A model generated the notes under the pieces. It made no database searches and was not told the origin of the DNA. It saw only the letters and a program-made list of their open reading frames with translations. The translations under genes were made by a program, and so were the position numbers. This document shows positions 31,494-40,783 of a stretch of DNA of 63,805 nt, piece after piece (position 1 is the first letter of the stretch; the number at the start of each line of letters is the position of its first letter). This DNA is from Myxococcales bacterium (GTDB lineage: Bacteria > Myxococcota_A > Polyangia > Polyangiales > Houyiibacteriaceae): NCBI GenBank assembly GCA_019637115.1, contig JAHBWH010000026.1, forward strand, positions 1 through 63,805, given 5' to 3'.

Positions 31494-33458
31494 TCACTCG
31501 CGGACGCAAGCCCAGAACGCCTCGACGGGGCCAACCCGGTCGTCTTGCTCGGCGTATTCGTCGGCGACGTCGATCAAGACGTAGCCGACCCCGCGGGTGC
31601 GGCCGAGGCGCGTCTTCACGTCCTTCAGCTCGAGCGCGGAGGTGACGTTGGCCGGGACGATCACGCAGACGCGGTCGGCAAGCCGCGCGGCTCGGCGCAG
31701 CGCCGGCCCAGAGTCCGCGCCCTCCCACGCCTCGACTTGGAGCTCCGGCGCGACCAGCTGGTCGACGTGGTGCGTCCGACCCGCGAGGGCGATCGCGTGG
31801 TGGTGCCCATACCCCCCGGCGTCGGGCGGCAACGACGGCGCCCGAAGGTCAGGCTCGTCGAAGGGCGACCCCCCCACCACGGTCGTGTCCACCCAGTCGT
31901 TGCTCAGGCGGCTCGCGAAGCGCATCGCGAGCTCGGGGGCTCCCTCGCCGAGCCCGACCACGAGCATCTTGCCCGCCGCGGTCGGGACGAAGTCGTCCAG
32001 ATCGGCGACGAGATCGTCGATCGCGTCGGGCACGCGCGGCCAGGTGCTGGTGCCGACGACGGGGCCCCGCCCCCAGAACGCGGCCTCCTTTGCGGTCCGG
32101 ATCTTCAGGCCGCGGAGCTCGCGGGCGAGCACGACCCCGAGCACGATGAACAGGAAGCCGAGCGGGAACGCCGCCGCGACGATGTACTTCTTCTTGGAGG
32201 CCTCGGGGAGCTCGGGCGGCGTCGCCTCGCTCATCGGCTGAAACCCGTGGTCCGGGTTCCTGAGCGCGTCCTCGAGCCTCGCCTTGCGGCCCTGCAGCTC
32301 CTGCATCAGCTGCTCGTTGACGCGCACCTCGGCCAGGAGCTGGCTGGCGTCGCCCTCGATGCTCGAGAACTGCTCGACGCGCTGCTGCGCCTCGCGGGCC
32401 AAGCGGGTCAGACCCTCGAGACGCTGACGCGCCGCCTCGAGGTCCGCCTGGCTCTGGCTCAAGGCAGCCTGCAGCGACATGTACTGCGTGCTCGCCGTCG
32501 CCGTCGCCGAGCGTGTCTTCTCGGCCTGGCCGGAGCGGATGCGCTCGTCCAGCGCGGCGATCTGCTGGCGGAGCGCCTGGACCCGAGGGTGATCGTCCGA
32601 GAGGCTCGAGCGCGCGCTGGCCAGCTCGGCCTGCAGCCGCCCTCGCTCGGTCTCCTCTGCGCTCGCCCCGACGGAAGCGCTCGCGAGCGCGGTGCGCGGC
32701 GTGCTGCGGAGGTCGCGGCGGAGCTGCTCGACGCGGGCCTCGAGGGCGTCGATCTCGGAAGCGGTCCGGTCCCGCGTCGCGCGGAGCTCCGCCGCCTGCT
32801 CGATGGCCGTCTCTTGTTCCGTCGTCAGGTCGGCGATGCCGTGTCGGTTCCGGAAGGTGTCGTAGGAGGTCCGCGCGGCGGTCACCGCGGCCTGCGCCGC
32901 CGTCAGGCGCTCCTCGATCGAGCCGATCGCCTCACGGATGCGCTCACGCTGCGCCTCGGTCTGGCGCTCCAGGAAGACCTGGACGACGGTGTTGGCGAAC
33001 CGGGCCGCCTCGTCGGCCTCCGTGGCCGTCGCGCTGATGCGAACGACCTGCGCGGGGTCCGCCTCGGCCTGGATCCACGTCCCGAGCACGTAGGTCGGGA
33101 CCTCGAGGCCCGTGCGCGAACCGATCTCGCGCAGGGAGCCCTCGACGAAGATGCCCTGCAGGAGCCCTCCGAGGGTCTGCGTGGCGTCCGAGGGCGCTCC
33201 GAGCCCCTCGATCGTCGGCAGGCCGCCAAAGCGGAGCATCGCGGTCGCGGTGTACGAACGCTTGATGGCGAACTTGGCGGTCGGGAGCCCGATCGCGGCG
33301 CCGACGATGAACGCGCCGAGCAGCCACCAACGGGCCGCGAGCAGGCAACGGACCACCCGCGTCAAATCGACGGGCGCGCCGTACTTCTCGTCGTCCTCCG
33401 TCGCCGGGGCCGGCGAATGGCCCTCCCCTGGGCCCAATCGACGAGGATCCGTTTCCAC
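31494..33458 (-). CDS. Wzz/Wzc-type chain-length protein without a functional kinase P-loop
   Basis: The 654-residue protein has the Wzz/Wzc layout: a first membrane span (WWLLGAFIVGAAIGLPTA, about 45-62), a Wzz head, about 200 residues of coiled coil (about 180-410), and a second span (YIVAAAFPLGFLFIVLGVVLA, about 435-455) preceded by a Pro-containing stretch. A cytoplasmic region follows where bacterial tyrosine kinases carry a Walker A motif. Here that place reads LVVGLGEGAPELAMRF, with no GKS/T, and no Tyr-rich tail is present. It probably controls chain length and couples to the OPX protein at 20423 without its own kinase activity. Confidence 0.88.
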   Translation of the reverse strand: METDPRRLGPGEGHSPAPATEDDEKYGAPVDLTRVVRCLLAARWWLLGAFIVGAAIGLPTAKFAIKRSYTATAMLRFGGLPTIEGLGAPSDATQTLGGLLQGIFVEGSLREIGSRTGLEVPTYVLGTWIQAEADPAQVVRISATATEADEAARFANTVVQVFLERQTEAQRERIREAIGSIEERLTAAQAAVTAARTSYDTFRNRHGIADLTTEQETAIEQAAELRATRDRTASEIDALEARVEQLRRDLRSTPRTALASASVGASAEETERGRLQAELASARSSLSDDHPRVQALRQQIAALDERIRSGQAEKTRSATATASTQYMSLQAALSQSQADLEAARQRLEGLTRLAREAQQRVEQFSSIEGDASQLLAEVRVNEQLMQELQGRKARLEDALRNPDHGFQPMSEATPPELPEASKKKYIVAAAFPLGFLFIVLGVVLARELRGLKIRTAKEAAFWGRGPVVGTSTWPRVPDAIDDLVADLDDFVPTAAGKMLVVGLGEGAPELAMRFASRLSNDWVDTTVVGGSPFDEPDLRAPSLPPDAGGYGHHHAIALAGRTHHVDQLVAPELQVEAWEGADSGPALRRAARLADRVCVIVPANVTSALELKDVKTRLGRTRGVGYVLIDVADEYAEQDDRVGPVEAFWACVRE

Positions 33459-33566
33459 GTTTCGACCTAAGGCTACTCCTTACTCGCCAGCCGCGTCCCA
33501 CGCAATTGTTTGTGCGGGCTCGACCGACGTGCGATGGGTGCTATCCGTCGGCCCGAGGGCAGGGGA

Positions 33567-35177
33567 GTGAGCGACCGAAGCGCCAACGCAGACGCCAACG
33601 CAGCGCCGTCCACGGATCCCACATCCACGGGGATGGCCTTGCGAATCTTCTTCGGTGTCCTCGTCGTGGTCGGCACCCTCTGGCGTGCCGCTCCGCTCGC
33701 GGACGCGGGCGGCCGCATGATGGCTCAGTGGCCGACGGAAGACGGCTACTTCATGCTCACGATGGGGCGCAACGTCGCCCTCGGGCGCGGGCTGAGCGTC
33801 GCGGGCGGGGAGACCCCGACGAATGGGACGCAGCCCCTCACCACCTTCGTGTGGGCAGCCGGCTACCAGCTGGTCGGAAGCGAGCGCGAGGCAGGGGTCT
33901 TCTTCGCCCTGATCCTTCAGCTCCTCGCGTCGCTCGCCACCGCCTTCGTGATCCACCGCCTCGCGCGGAAGGTCTTCCACGCGCGCCCCGATCGCGATGC
34001 GCGCGCGCTATTGGCCGCGGGCCTGTGGATCGCGAGCCCGGTCGCGATGCCGCACACGATGAACTGCCTCGAGACGGGCTTCTATGGGTTGGTCGCGGCT
34101 TGCGTCGGGCTGGCGTTCGTCGAGACGGAGGAGCGCCCCACGCTGTGGAGCTGGAAGCGGACCCTCGGCTTCGGAGCCCTCTTGGGGCTGGCGTTCTGGG
34201 TCCGGAACGACTCGACCTTCCTCATCGCCGCGGCGTGCGTCGGGTATCTCTGGCCAGGGCTTCGGGTGCGGCGCGACGAGCTCCGCGGTCGCCTGCTGCG
34301 GGTGCTCGCGTTCGGCGCGACCAGCGTCGTCGTGGCCTCGCCGTGGCTCGTCTACAACTACGTCGGCTTCGGCCACGTGATGCCCGTGAGCGGGCGCGCC
34401 GAGGCGCTGACGGGTCACTTCGCCGGCAACCTCTCCGGGCTCCCGATCGTGCTGACCGAGTACCTCGCCGGGGTCGTCCCCATCCCGCACGCGATCTCCT
34501 CTCACCCAGCGGTGGTCGCGCTGGCGTGCGTGCCGCTCGTCGGACTCGGCGCGTGGTGCTGGCGCGCGTGGCCGAGCCTCGCGCCCGCGGAGCGTCGGCT
34601 CATCGGGCTCGTCGGGATCTACCTGACGGGGCTCTGCGCGTTCTACGGGCTCTACTTCGGCGCCGCGTGGTTCCTCCCGAGATACTTCCTGCCGACGAGC
34701 CCCTTCCTCATCCTCGTCACCGTGAGCCTCATCGCGTGGCTCTACGCGAAGGCGGGTCAGCTCGGCCCCCGCCTCGCGCCGGTCGCGGCCGTCCTGACGC
34801 TCGGGGTCATGACGTTCCTCTCCTGGCGCCAGTACCGGCAGGGGGACCAGCACGCCCACTTCCAGGTCGTCGAGTGGGTCCGTGAGAACGTCCCCGAGGA
34901 GGTCTGGGTGGGGGCCATCCAGACGGGGACCTTGGGGTTCTTCCACGACCGCACGGTCAACCTCGACGGCAAGGTCAACGTCGCGGCCTACGAGGCCTTG
35001 GTCGCCGGCCGAGAGGGGGAGTACGTGGTGGAGGACACGGAGATCCAATACCTCGCGGACTGGGTCGGGATGCGCGATTGGCTGACCAAACCCGCGATCG
35101 CGGCAAACTTCGAGCTGATCGTCCTCGACGAGGACGCCAACCTTGCCGTCCTCCGACGGCGGTCGGACGTCCAATGA
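33567..35177 (+). CDS. GT-C family multi-span membrane glycosyltransferase
   Basis: The 536-residue protein has about ten predicted hydrophobic spans, a first-loop region with an acidic motif (EDGYFMLTMGRNVALGRG, then GGETPTNGTQPLTTFVW) and a soluble C-terminal part (about 420-536). This is the layout of GT-C enzymes such as AftB-like and ArnT-like transferases, which use polyprenyl-phosphate sugars outside the membrane. The acidic residues of the first loop are the likely catalytic site. GTG 33567 has GAGGGCAGGGG upstream; ATG 33633 is an alternative. It is divergent from the Wzz-like gene, and an SGNH-like gene follows after 30 bases. Confidence 0.8.
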   Translation: MSDRSANADANAAPSTDPTSTGMALRIFFGVLVVVGTLWRAAPLADAGGRMMAQWPTEDGYFMLTMGRNVALGRGLSVAGGETPTNGTQPLTTFVWAAGYQLVGSEREAGVFFALILQLLASLATAFVIHRLARKVFHARPDRDARALLAAGLWIASPVAMPHTMNCLETGFYGLVAACVGLAFVETEERPTLWSWKRTLGFGALLGLAFWVRNDSTFLIAAACVGYLWPGLRVRRDELRGRLLRVLAFGATSVVVASPWLVYNYVGFGHVMPVSGRAEALTGHFAGNLSGLPIVLTEYLAGVVPIPHAISSHPAVVALACVPLVGLGAWCWRAWPSLAPAERRLIGLVGIYLTGLCAFYGLYFGAAWFLPRYFLPTSPFLILVTVSLIAWLYAKAGQLGPRLAPVAAVLTLGVMTFLSWRQYRQGDQHAHFQVVEWVRENVPEEVWVGAIQTGTLGFFHDRTVNLDGKVNVAAYEALVAGREGEYVVEDTEIQYLADWVGMRDWLTKPAIAANFELIVLDEDANLAVLRRRSDVQ

Positions 35178-35207
35178 TCGCGGGGCGGCGCGCCGCGCCA
35201 TGCGGGG

Positions 35208-36344
35208 ATGAGGTCTGACGTGCGGCGGCGTCTCGTCGGAGGCGGCATGGCCCTGCTCCTCGTCGGCGCCCTCGCGGCGGCGCTCTGGCCACCGCCGATG
35301 CCCGAGCCCCGCGTCGTCGATTGGGAGGCGCAAGCCGGGGGCCCCGTCGACGCGCGCAGCGTCATCTGGGTCGGCCACTCCCTGGTCAACCAGCGCGACC
35401 CCCACGTCACCGACGGGTTCGACCTGATGGAGGCGGTCGGCGAGCTCGCCCGCTCGGCGGGCCTCTCTTACCGCTCGCTGGACCACACGCTCTTCGGCTC
35501 CCCGCTCTCGCTCCTCTGGCGCGGACGCCCACACTCGTACGACCGCCCCGAGCCCGCGATCCTCGATCGCCTCGAGGCGCTTCGCCGGGACGTCGAGCGC
35601 TTCGACACGATGGTGCTCACCGAGGGGCTCCCCGTCGAGCGGAGCATGCACGTCGAGCACAGCGCCTTCTACGCGCAGCGTTTCTACTGCGAGCTCGTGC
35701 GCCGGAGCCCCGACGCGCGCGTATACGTCTACGAGACGTGGAGCCACCTCCACGCCTCCGATCCGGAGGGCGACTACCCCGCCCCCAGCACCTTCGACTG
35801 GTCGGATCGTCTCCAGGCGGATCGCGCCCACTGGGAGCGCATCGCCGACCTCGCCGGGACGGGAGAGGTCCCCAAGCCGGGGCTCTTCGGGGCCTTGCGC
35901 ACGCGCTTCGGAGAGCCCGCCGGGTGCGAGCCCCGCGCGCCTATCTTCCTCGTCCCGGTCGGCACCTTCATGCGGACCCTGAGCGAGCAGCTCGCCGCCG
36001 ACCCGCTCCCGTACGGCGACACGCAGCTCTCGATGAGCCACCTCTTCGCGAACGCCTACGAGTCCTGGCCTCCGGGGTGGCCGCTCGACGTGGCGCTCCC
36101 TCCGGCGGCCGAGCGCGCGGCGCTGGAAGCGCTTCGCTTGCACCATCCGGACGAGCCGCTCGACGACATCCACTCGAGCGGCCTCGGCATCTACCTCACC
36201 GCCCTCGTCCACTACGCGGTGCTCTACCGCCGCTCCCCCGTGGGGCTCCCCGCCCCCCTTCCCCTCCCGGACGTCACGAACCGACGCCTCCAAGAGCTGG
36301 TGTGGGAGGTGGTTCAGTCGGAGCCGCGGACCGGCGTGCGCTGA
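35208..36344 (+). CDS. Membrane-anchored SGNH-hydrolase-like protein (paralogue 1)
   Basis: The 378-residue protein has one N-terminal signal anchor (MALLLVGALAAALW) and an extracytoplasmic domain with SGNH-like blocks: VIWVGHSLVN carries the block I Ser (about 52-61) and DDIHSSGLGIYLTALVHYA the block V Asp-x-x-His (about 322-340). Blocks II and III are not clear. It shares GHSLVN, the TEGLP segment, the YVYETW motif and the C-terminal RRSPVGL region with the protein at 42735, so they are paralogues. SGNH proteins beside exopolysaccharide genes often add or remove acyl or acetyl groups on the glycan. That role is inferred. Confidence 0.75.
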   Translation: MRSDVRRRLVGGGMALLLVGALAAALWPPPMPEPRVVDWEAQAGGPVDARSVIWVGHSLVNQRDPHVTDGFDLMEAVGELARSAGLSYRSLDHTLFGSPLSLLWRGRPHSYDRPEPAILDRLEALRRDVERFDTMVLTEGLPVERSMHVEHSAFYAQRFYCELVRRSPDARVYVYETWSHLHASDPEGDYPAPSTFDWSDRLQADRAHWERIADLAGTGEVPKPGLFGALRTRFGEPAGCEPRAPIFLVPVGTFMRTLSEQLAADPLPYGDTQLSMSHLFANAYESWPPGWPLDVALPPAAERAALEALRLHHPDEPLDDIHSSGLGIYLTALVHYAVLYRRSPVGLPAPLPLPDVTNRRLQELVWEVVQSEPRTGVR

Positions 36345-36365
36345 ACGTGACGGGTCCGCCCGGCG

Positions 36366-37793
36366 CTACGCTCGCGCGCGGCGCCGAGCGCGCGTAGCTT
36401 CCGCGGGCGGGAGGCTCCAAGCGCCGTCCGCGCGACGCGCTTCCTGCAGCGCGCCGAGGAGCCCGCCCGCGAAGAGGAAGGGGTACGTCGCCCAGAGGCC
36501 ATTGGGGACGAGGTCGAGGGTGAGCATCGCGCAGATGAGGCCGAACCCGAGCAGCAGCGTGCGGTCTCGCTCGTAGGGGAACGCGAGGACGCGCCGCCGG
36601 AGCACGAAGAGCGGCACGAGCAGGAAGCCGAAGCAGGTGATCATGCCGATCACGCCGTGCAGGCCGAGCACGATGATCCAGTGTCCATCCGCGATCGTGA
36701 TCTCCTTGCCCATCTCGTCGTCGTAGACGCTGTTCCGACCCATCCCGCCCCAGCCGAACCACAGCCGCTCGCGTGCCTTGTCGAGGAGCAGCTTCTCGTT
36801 GTCGAAGCGGAACTCGAGCGACTGCGCGCGCTCCTCACCGAACGCCGCCTGAGCCTGCTCCACCAGCGCCTCGGCGGGGAAGAGGTCGAACGCGCGCAGC
36901 GCGGGGTAGATCGCGACGAAGAGCGCGATCGCCATCACGACGCGCGCCTGCAGCTTGTGCGAGCCGCGCGCGAGCAGCGGCCCGAAGACGACGGCGTAGA
37001 GGATCGCGCCCGTGCTCTTGCAGAGGATCAGCACGACGAAGAGCACCCACGAGACCCGCTTCGCGCTCCACTTCCGGATGGGCTCACCGAGCTTGGCGAG
37101 CGTGATGGCCGCGAGCAGCACCGCCGTCATGAAGAGCGCGAGCGCGAGGCCGTGCGCCATGAAATTCATCGGGCGGAAGCCGCCCCAACGCATCGTCTGC
37201 AAAAAATCCGAGTGCGCCCCGTAGCCGTAGACCCAGACGTGCCACTGCGGGCTCATGCGGATCTCCACGAGGAGCAGCGCCGTCTGCACGAACCCAGCGA
37301 TCACCAAGAAGTGAAGCAGGTCGAGCAGATCGCGCCGCGTGCGGAAGAGCGCCCGGCCGAGGACGAAGGGGATGCCATAGGACAGGAGCGCGACGAAGCC
37401 GTATTGGAAGCCGTCGTTGAACTGGAGACCGGGGATCATCGTGACGCGCCAGCTGCCGTACCGGAGAGCGTCCGTGTTGGTCTGCCAAGTGACGAAGCCC
37501 GCGATGATGGCGACGACGACGAGCAGGTCGATGCCACGCCACGCCTTCGCTCGGCGGAGCGCCGCGCGCCATCGCACGATCGCGATGGCGAATAGGACCA
37601 CGTAAGGGATGTTGTTCTTGTCGAGCGGCGGGACCATGGGCAGCTTGATGAACGCCCCCTCCGGCCCGAAGAGGGTCCCGAAGAAGACCACGTAGAGCGC
37701 CGCGATCTGGGGCCGCTTGGACCACGTGACGTAGGCCGCGAGCGGGATGATCGAGAGGAGCGCGAGGAGCGCGAGCGGGGTCCATTCACCCAC
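36366..37793 (-). CDS. O-antigen polymerase/ligase-like membrane protein (Wzy/WaaL family)
   Basis: The 475-residue protein has about ten to twelve hydrophobic spans and a large loop before the last spans (about 325-385) with RFDNEKLLLDKARERLWFGWGGMGRNSV. The pattern of an acidic/basic loop with an E-rich start and a FGWGGMGRN segment is typical of Wzy_C/WaaL proteins. In a Wzx/Wzy pathway it would polymerise flipped repeat units in the periplasm. Polymerase and ligase activity cannot be told apart from sequence. With Wzx, Wzz and OPX genes close by and no lipid A-core genes visible, polymerase is more likely. It is convergent with the SGNH-like gene. Confidence 0.85.
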   Translation of the reverse strand: MGEWTPLALLALLSIIPLAAYVTWSKRPQIAALYVVFFGTLFGPEGAFIKLPMVPPLDKNNIPYVVLFAIAIVRWRAALRRAKAWRGIDLLVVVAIIAGFVTWQTNTDALRYGSWRVTMIPGLQFNDGFQYGFVALLSYGIPFVLGRALFRTRRDLLDLLHFLVIAGFVQTALLLVEIRMSPQWHVWVYGYGAHSDFLQTMRWGGFRPMNFMAHGLALALFMTAVLLAAITLAKLGEPIRKWSAKRVSWVLFVVLILCKSTGAILYAVVFGPLLARGSHKLQARVVMAIALFVAIYPALRAFDLFPAEALVEQAQAAFGEERAQSLEFRFDNEKLLLDKARERLWFGWGGMGRNSVYDDEMGKEITIADGHWIIVLGLHGVIGMITCFGFLLVPLFVLRRRVLAFPYERDRTLLLGFGLICAMLTLDLVPNGLWATYPFLFAGGLLGALQEARRADGAWSLPPAEATRARRRARA

Positions 37794-37879
37794 GCGCGCA
37801 TCCTCTCGTGGGTGGCGGGAGCGTCGTCACCCTCGTCCGTGGCTCGAGTCGCATCGTCGGCTCGACACTAATACACCGG

Positions 37880-37898
37880 CCCGGAAGTTCGAGCCGGG
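37880..37898. other. Short inverted repeat between divergent Wzy-like and GT genes
   Basis: CCCGGAAGTTCGAGCCGGG has five-base arms and a nine-base loop. A near copy (ACCCGAAGTTCG, then CCGGGTT) is at 63761-63781 at the end of the window. It lies in the 241-base divergent gap 37794-38034, about 86 bases upstream of the Wzy-like gene and 136 upstream of the glycosyltransferase. It could be an operator or a small dispersed repeat; no promoter can be assigned with confidence. I see no gene in this gap. Confidence 0.3.
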
Positions 37899-38034
37899 TT
37901 CGTACGCCCGCCGCGATTGACGACGGGGGCGCCGCTCGCCAGACTCCGGCCTCGCTCCGGCCCGCTCGTACGAGCCGACTCGTCGCGAGGCACGCACCCA
38001 GAGGGCGCGGTGGGGAGAGCGTCCGGGAGAGGCC

Positions 38035-39258
38035 ATGAAGCTCGCGTACCTGGTCAACCAATATCCGAAGATCAGCCACAGCTTCATCCGTCGGGAGATC
38101 CTCTCGATCGAATCGGCGGAAGGTACCCCCGTCGCGCGCATGTCGGTGCGCCGCGTCGACGAGCCGCTCGTCGATCCGGAAGACCAGCTCGAAGCGGAGC
38201 GAACGCGCGTCGTCCTCGACGTTGGCGCGGCGGCGCTGCTCCGCGACACCGCGATGGTCGCCGCGCGGCGTCCGGCACGGTTCCTCCGCGCGCTCAAGGC
38301 GACGGTGAAGCTCGGTGCGCGCTCCGACCGCGGGGTCCTGCGACACCTCGCGTACCTCGCGGAGGCCTGCACGACCGCGCGCTGGTCCGAGGCCGAAGGG
38401 GTCGATCACCTCCACGCTCACTTCGGGAGCAATTCGGCGGCGGTCGCGATGCTGACCCACGAGCTCGGCGGACCGAGCTACAGCTTCACTGCGCATGGCA
38501 CCGAGACGTTCGACTACCCCCCGTTCATCGGGATCGCGGACAAGGTCGCCAACGCGGCGTTCGTCGTCGCGGTGAGCGAGTACGGCCGAAGCCAGCTCTG
38601 CCGGTGGTCGGAGCAGGAGCATTGGGACAAGATCCACGTCGTCCGGTGCGGCGCCGACGAGGCCTTCTTGGCGGAGGAGCCGACGCCCTTGCCCGACGAG
38701 CCTCGCCTCGTGTGCGTGGGCCGGCTGAGCGGCGAGAAGGGTCACCTCGTCCTGATGCAGGCGGCGGCCGCGCTCGCGCGGCGCGGCGTCGACTTCCAGC
38801 TCGACCTGGTCGGGGATGGCGACCTGCGTGCCCCCATCGAGCGCTTCATCGCAGACCACGGCCTCGAAGATCGAGTGCGCCTGCTCGGATGGGGCAGCGC
38901 GGAGCAGGTCCGCGACGCGATCCGCGCCTCGCGCGCGCTGGTCCTTCCGAGCTTCATGGAGGGGCTCCCCGTCGTGCTGATGGAGGCGTTCGCGCTCGGC
39001 CGCCCCGCGATCGCGACGCACGTCTCCGGGATCCCGGAGCTCGTCGTCCCCGGCGCGAGCGGCTGGCTCGTCCCCGCCGGGGCCGCCGAGCCGCTCGCCG
39101 ACGCGATGCAAGAGGTCGTGCAGGCGAGCGTGCCCCGCCTCACCGAGATGGGCATGCGTGGGCGCGAGGCGGTGCGCGAGCGCCACGACGCGGACCGTGA
39201 GGCGCGACGCTTGCTCGACCTCTTCCACCGCTACGCCGCGTCGCCCCAGGCGACCTGA
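38035..39258 (+). CDS. Glycosyltransferase family 4 (WcaL/ExoL-like)
   Basis: The 407-residue GT-B enzyme has an N-terminal motif characteristic of exopolysaccharide transferases (YLVNQYPKISHSFIRREI, about 5-22), HLHAHFGSNSAAVAML, and YSFTAHGTETFDYPP. Its donor lobe has LVCVGRLSGEKGHLVLM, LLGWGSAEQVRDAIRASRALVLPSFMEGLPVVLMEAFALG and GIPELVVPGASG, the E-x7-E region of family 4. It probably adds a sugar to the lipid-linked repeat unit at the cytoplasmic face. It is the first of five genes on this strand, with the Wzx gene 31 bases downstream. Confidence 0.93.
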   Translation: MKLAYLVNQYPKISHSFIRREILSIESAEGTPVARMSVRRVDEPLVDPEDQLEAERTRVVLDVGAAALLRDTAMVAARRPARFLRALKATVKLGARSDRGVLRHLAYLAEACTTARWSEAEGVDHLHAHFGSNSAAVAMLTHELGGPSYSFTAHGTETFDYPPFIGIADKVANAAFVVAVSEYGRSQLCRWSEQEHWDKIHVVRCGADEAFLAEEPTPLPDEPRLVCVGRLSGEKGHLVLMQAAAALARRGVDFQLDLVGDGDLRAPIERFIADHGLEDRVRLLGWGSAEQVRDAIRASRALVLPSFMEGLPVVLMEAFALGRPAIATHVSGIPELVVPGASGWLVPAGAAEPLADAMQEVVQASVPRLTEMGMRGREAVRERHDADREARRLLDLFHRYAASPQAT

Positions 39259-39289
39259 TCCTCTCCCGACGCGCACGCCCGAGCCTGTC

Positions 39290-40669
39290 ATGGCCGACTC
39301 CCACGACACCGAGCCCGCGAACGACGAGATGCGCGAGCGCCACTCGCGCCTGAAGCGACTCGCGGTGCGCGGGTCGCTCTTCGAGATGCTCGCGTACGTG
39401 CTCGGGCAGGTCCTCCGCCTCGGCGGCAACCTGATCCTCACGCGCCTCCTCTTCCCCGAGGCGTTCGGCCTGATGACGACGCTGACGGTGTTCAACACCG
39501 GCCTCATCATGCTCTCGGACGTCGGCATCGAGCAGTCCGTCATCCAGAACGAGCGCGGCGACGAGCCCGTCTTCGCGAACACCGCGTGGACGCTGCAGAT
39601 CGTGCGAGGCCTCTCCCTCTACGGCGTCGCGCTGGCCCTCACGTGGCCGATGGCGCAGCTCGAAGGAGTCCCCGAGCTCCTCTGGCTCATCCCGGTCGGC
39701 GCGCTCTCGGTCCCCATCGCGGCCCTGAGCAGCACCGCCGAGTTTGCGCTCCGCCGACAGGTGAGGGTCGGACGCCTCGTCGGCCTGGAGCTCGCCTCTC
39801 AGGCCGTGGCGCTCGGCGTGATGCTCGCGTGGGCGTGGGTGCACCCGAGCATCTGGGCCCTCATCGTCGGCAACATCGCCCGCGAGATCTTCCGGACGAT
39901 CGCGTCTCACCTCGTGCTCGTCCCCGGGTACCGCAACCGGCTCTCTTGGGACGCCGCGGCGCGAGCGGAGATCATCGCCTTCGGACGCTGGATCCTCGGC
40001 TCCTCGGCGGTCTTCTTCTTGGCCGGCTTCGCCGATCGCCTCCTGCTGCTCCCCTTCCTCCAGGCGGGCGGGCTTGGCATCTACTCCATCGCCGCGCTCC
40101 TCACGGAGTCCGCCTTCACGGTGATCGGGAAGATCACCCACGGCGTGCTCTTCCCGATCTTCAGCCGCATCCGGCTCGACGGCGTCGACCGGCTCCAAGA
40201 GGTCTACTATCAGGCCCGGCTGCGCCTCGATCTGCTCGCCCTCGGCGGCGTGGGCGCCCTCTTCATGGTCGGGCCGCGGCTCATCGACTTCCTCTGGGAC
40301 GACCGGTACCACGAGGCCGGATGGATGCTGCAGATCCTCTGCGTGAAGGCCGCCACCCGGAGCGTCTTCGACCCCGCCGACAAATGCCTGGTCGCGCTCG
40401 GTCGGGTCCGCACGAGCTTCATCAACAACGCCGCGCGCACGGTCTTCCTCTTCGCGGGCGTGCCCATCGGCTGGCACTTCCTCGGGGAGGAGGGCGTGGT
40501 GTGGGGGGTCGTCGCCTCCGATCTCCCGTGCGCGTTCATCCTCTGGACCGCGCTCTGGCGCGAAAAGGTGCTCCGCGTCGATCGCGAGCTGCTCGCGTGG
40601 GTCTTCTTCGGCGCGGGCCTCGGGGTCGGCTTCGGGGTCGACGCGCTGCTCGCGCTCCTGCTCCCTTGA
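39290..40669 (+). CDS. Polysaccharide flippase (Wzx-like, PST family)
   Basis: The 459-residue protein has about twelve hydrophobic segments and no soluble catalytic domain. The first helix region reads LAVRGSLFEMLAYVLGQVLRLGGNLILTRLL and is followed by FPEAFGLMTTL, typical of the oligosaccharide flippase family that moves undecaprenyl-linked repeat units across the inner membrane. The loop IEQSVIQNERGDEPVFANTAW is common in this family. ATG 39290 was chosen as the first Met after the preceding stop. With the Wzy-like, Wzz-like and OPX proteins it completes a Wzx/Wzy export set. Confidence 0.9.
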   Translation: MADSHDTEPANDEMRERHSRLKRLAVRGSLFEMLAYVLGQVLRLGGNLILTRLLFPEAFGLMTTLTVFNTGLIMLSDVGIEQSVIQNERGDEPVFANTAWTLQIVRGLSLYGVALALTWPMAQLEGVPELLWLIPVGALSVPIAALSSTAEFALRRQVRVGRLVGLELASQAVALGVMLAWAWVHPSIWALIVGNIAREIFRTIASHLVLVPGYRNRLSWDAAARAEIIAFGRWILGSSAVFFLAGFADRLLLLPFLQAGGLGIYSIAALLTESAFTVIGKITHGVLFPIFSRIRLDGVDRLQEVYYQARLRLDLLALGGVGALFMVGPRLIDFLWDDRYHEAGWMLQILCVKAATRSVFDPADKCLVALGRVRTSFINNAARTVFLFAGVPIGWHFLGEEGVVWGVVASDLPCAFILWTALWREKVLRVDRELLAWVFFGAGLGVGFGVDALLALLLP

Positions 40670-40783
40670 GCCGCCACGGGACGCGCACGTGCCGCAACGC
40701 GGCGGCGCCGACGCGGGTCCACGTCCTCACGTCCGCGGGGTGGGAGCGTTTACCCGAGCCTCGCTGCGTGCCATGTGAGACCC

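Noticed and set aside
36366-37793. Lipid A-core O-antigen ligase (WaaL) as a firm call
   Set aside because: The family cannot be split by sequence alone, and no lipid A-core genes are visible; left as Wzy/WaaL-like.
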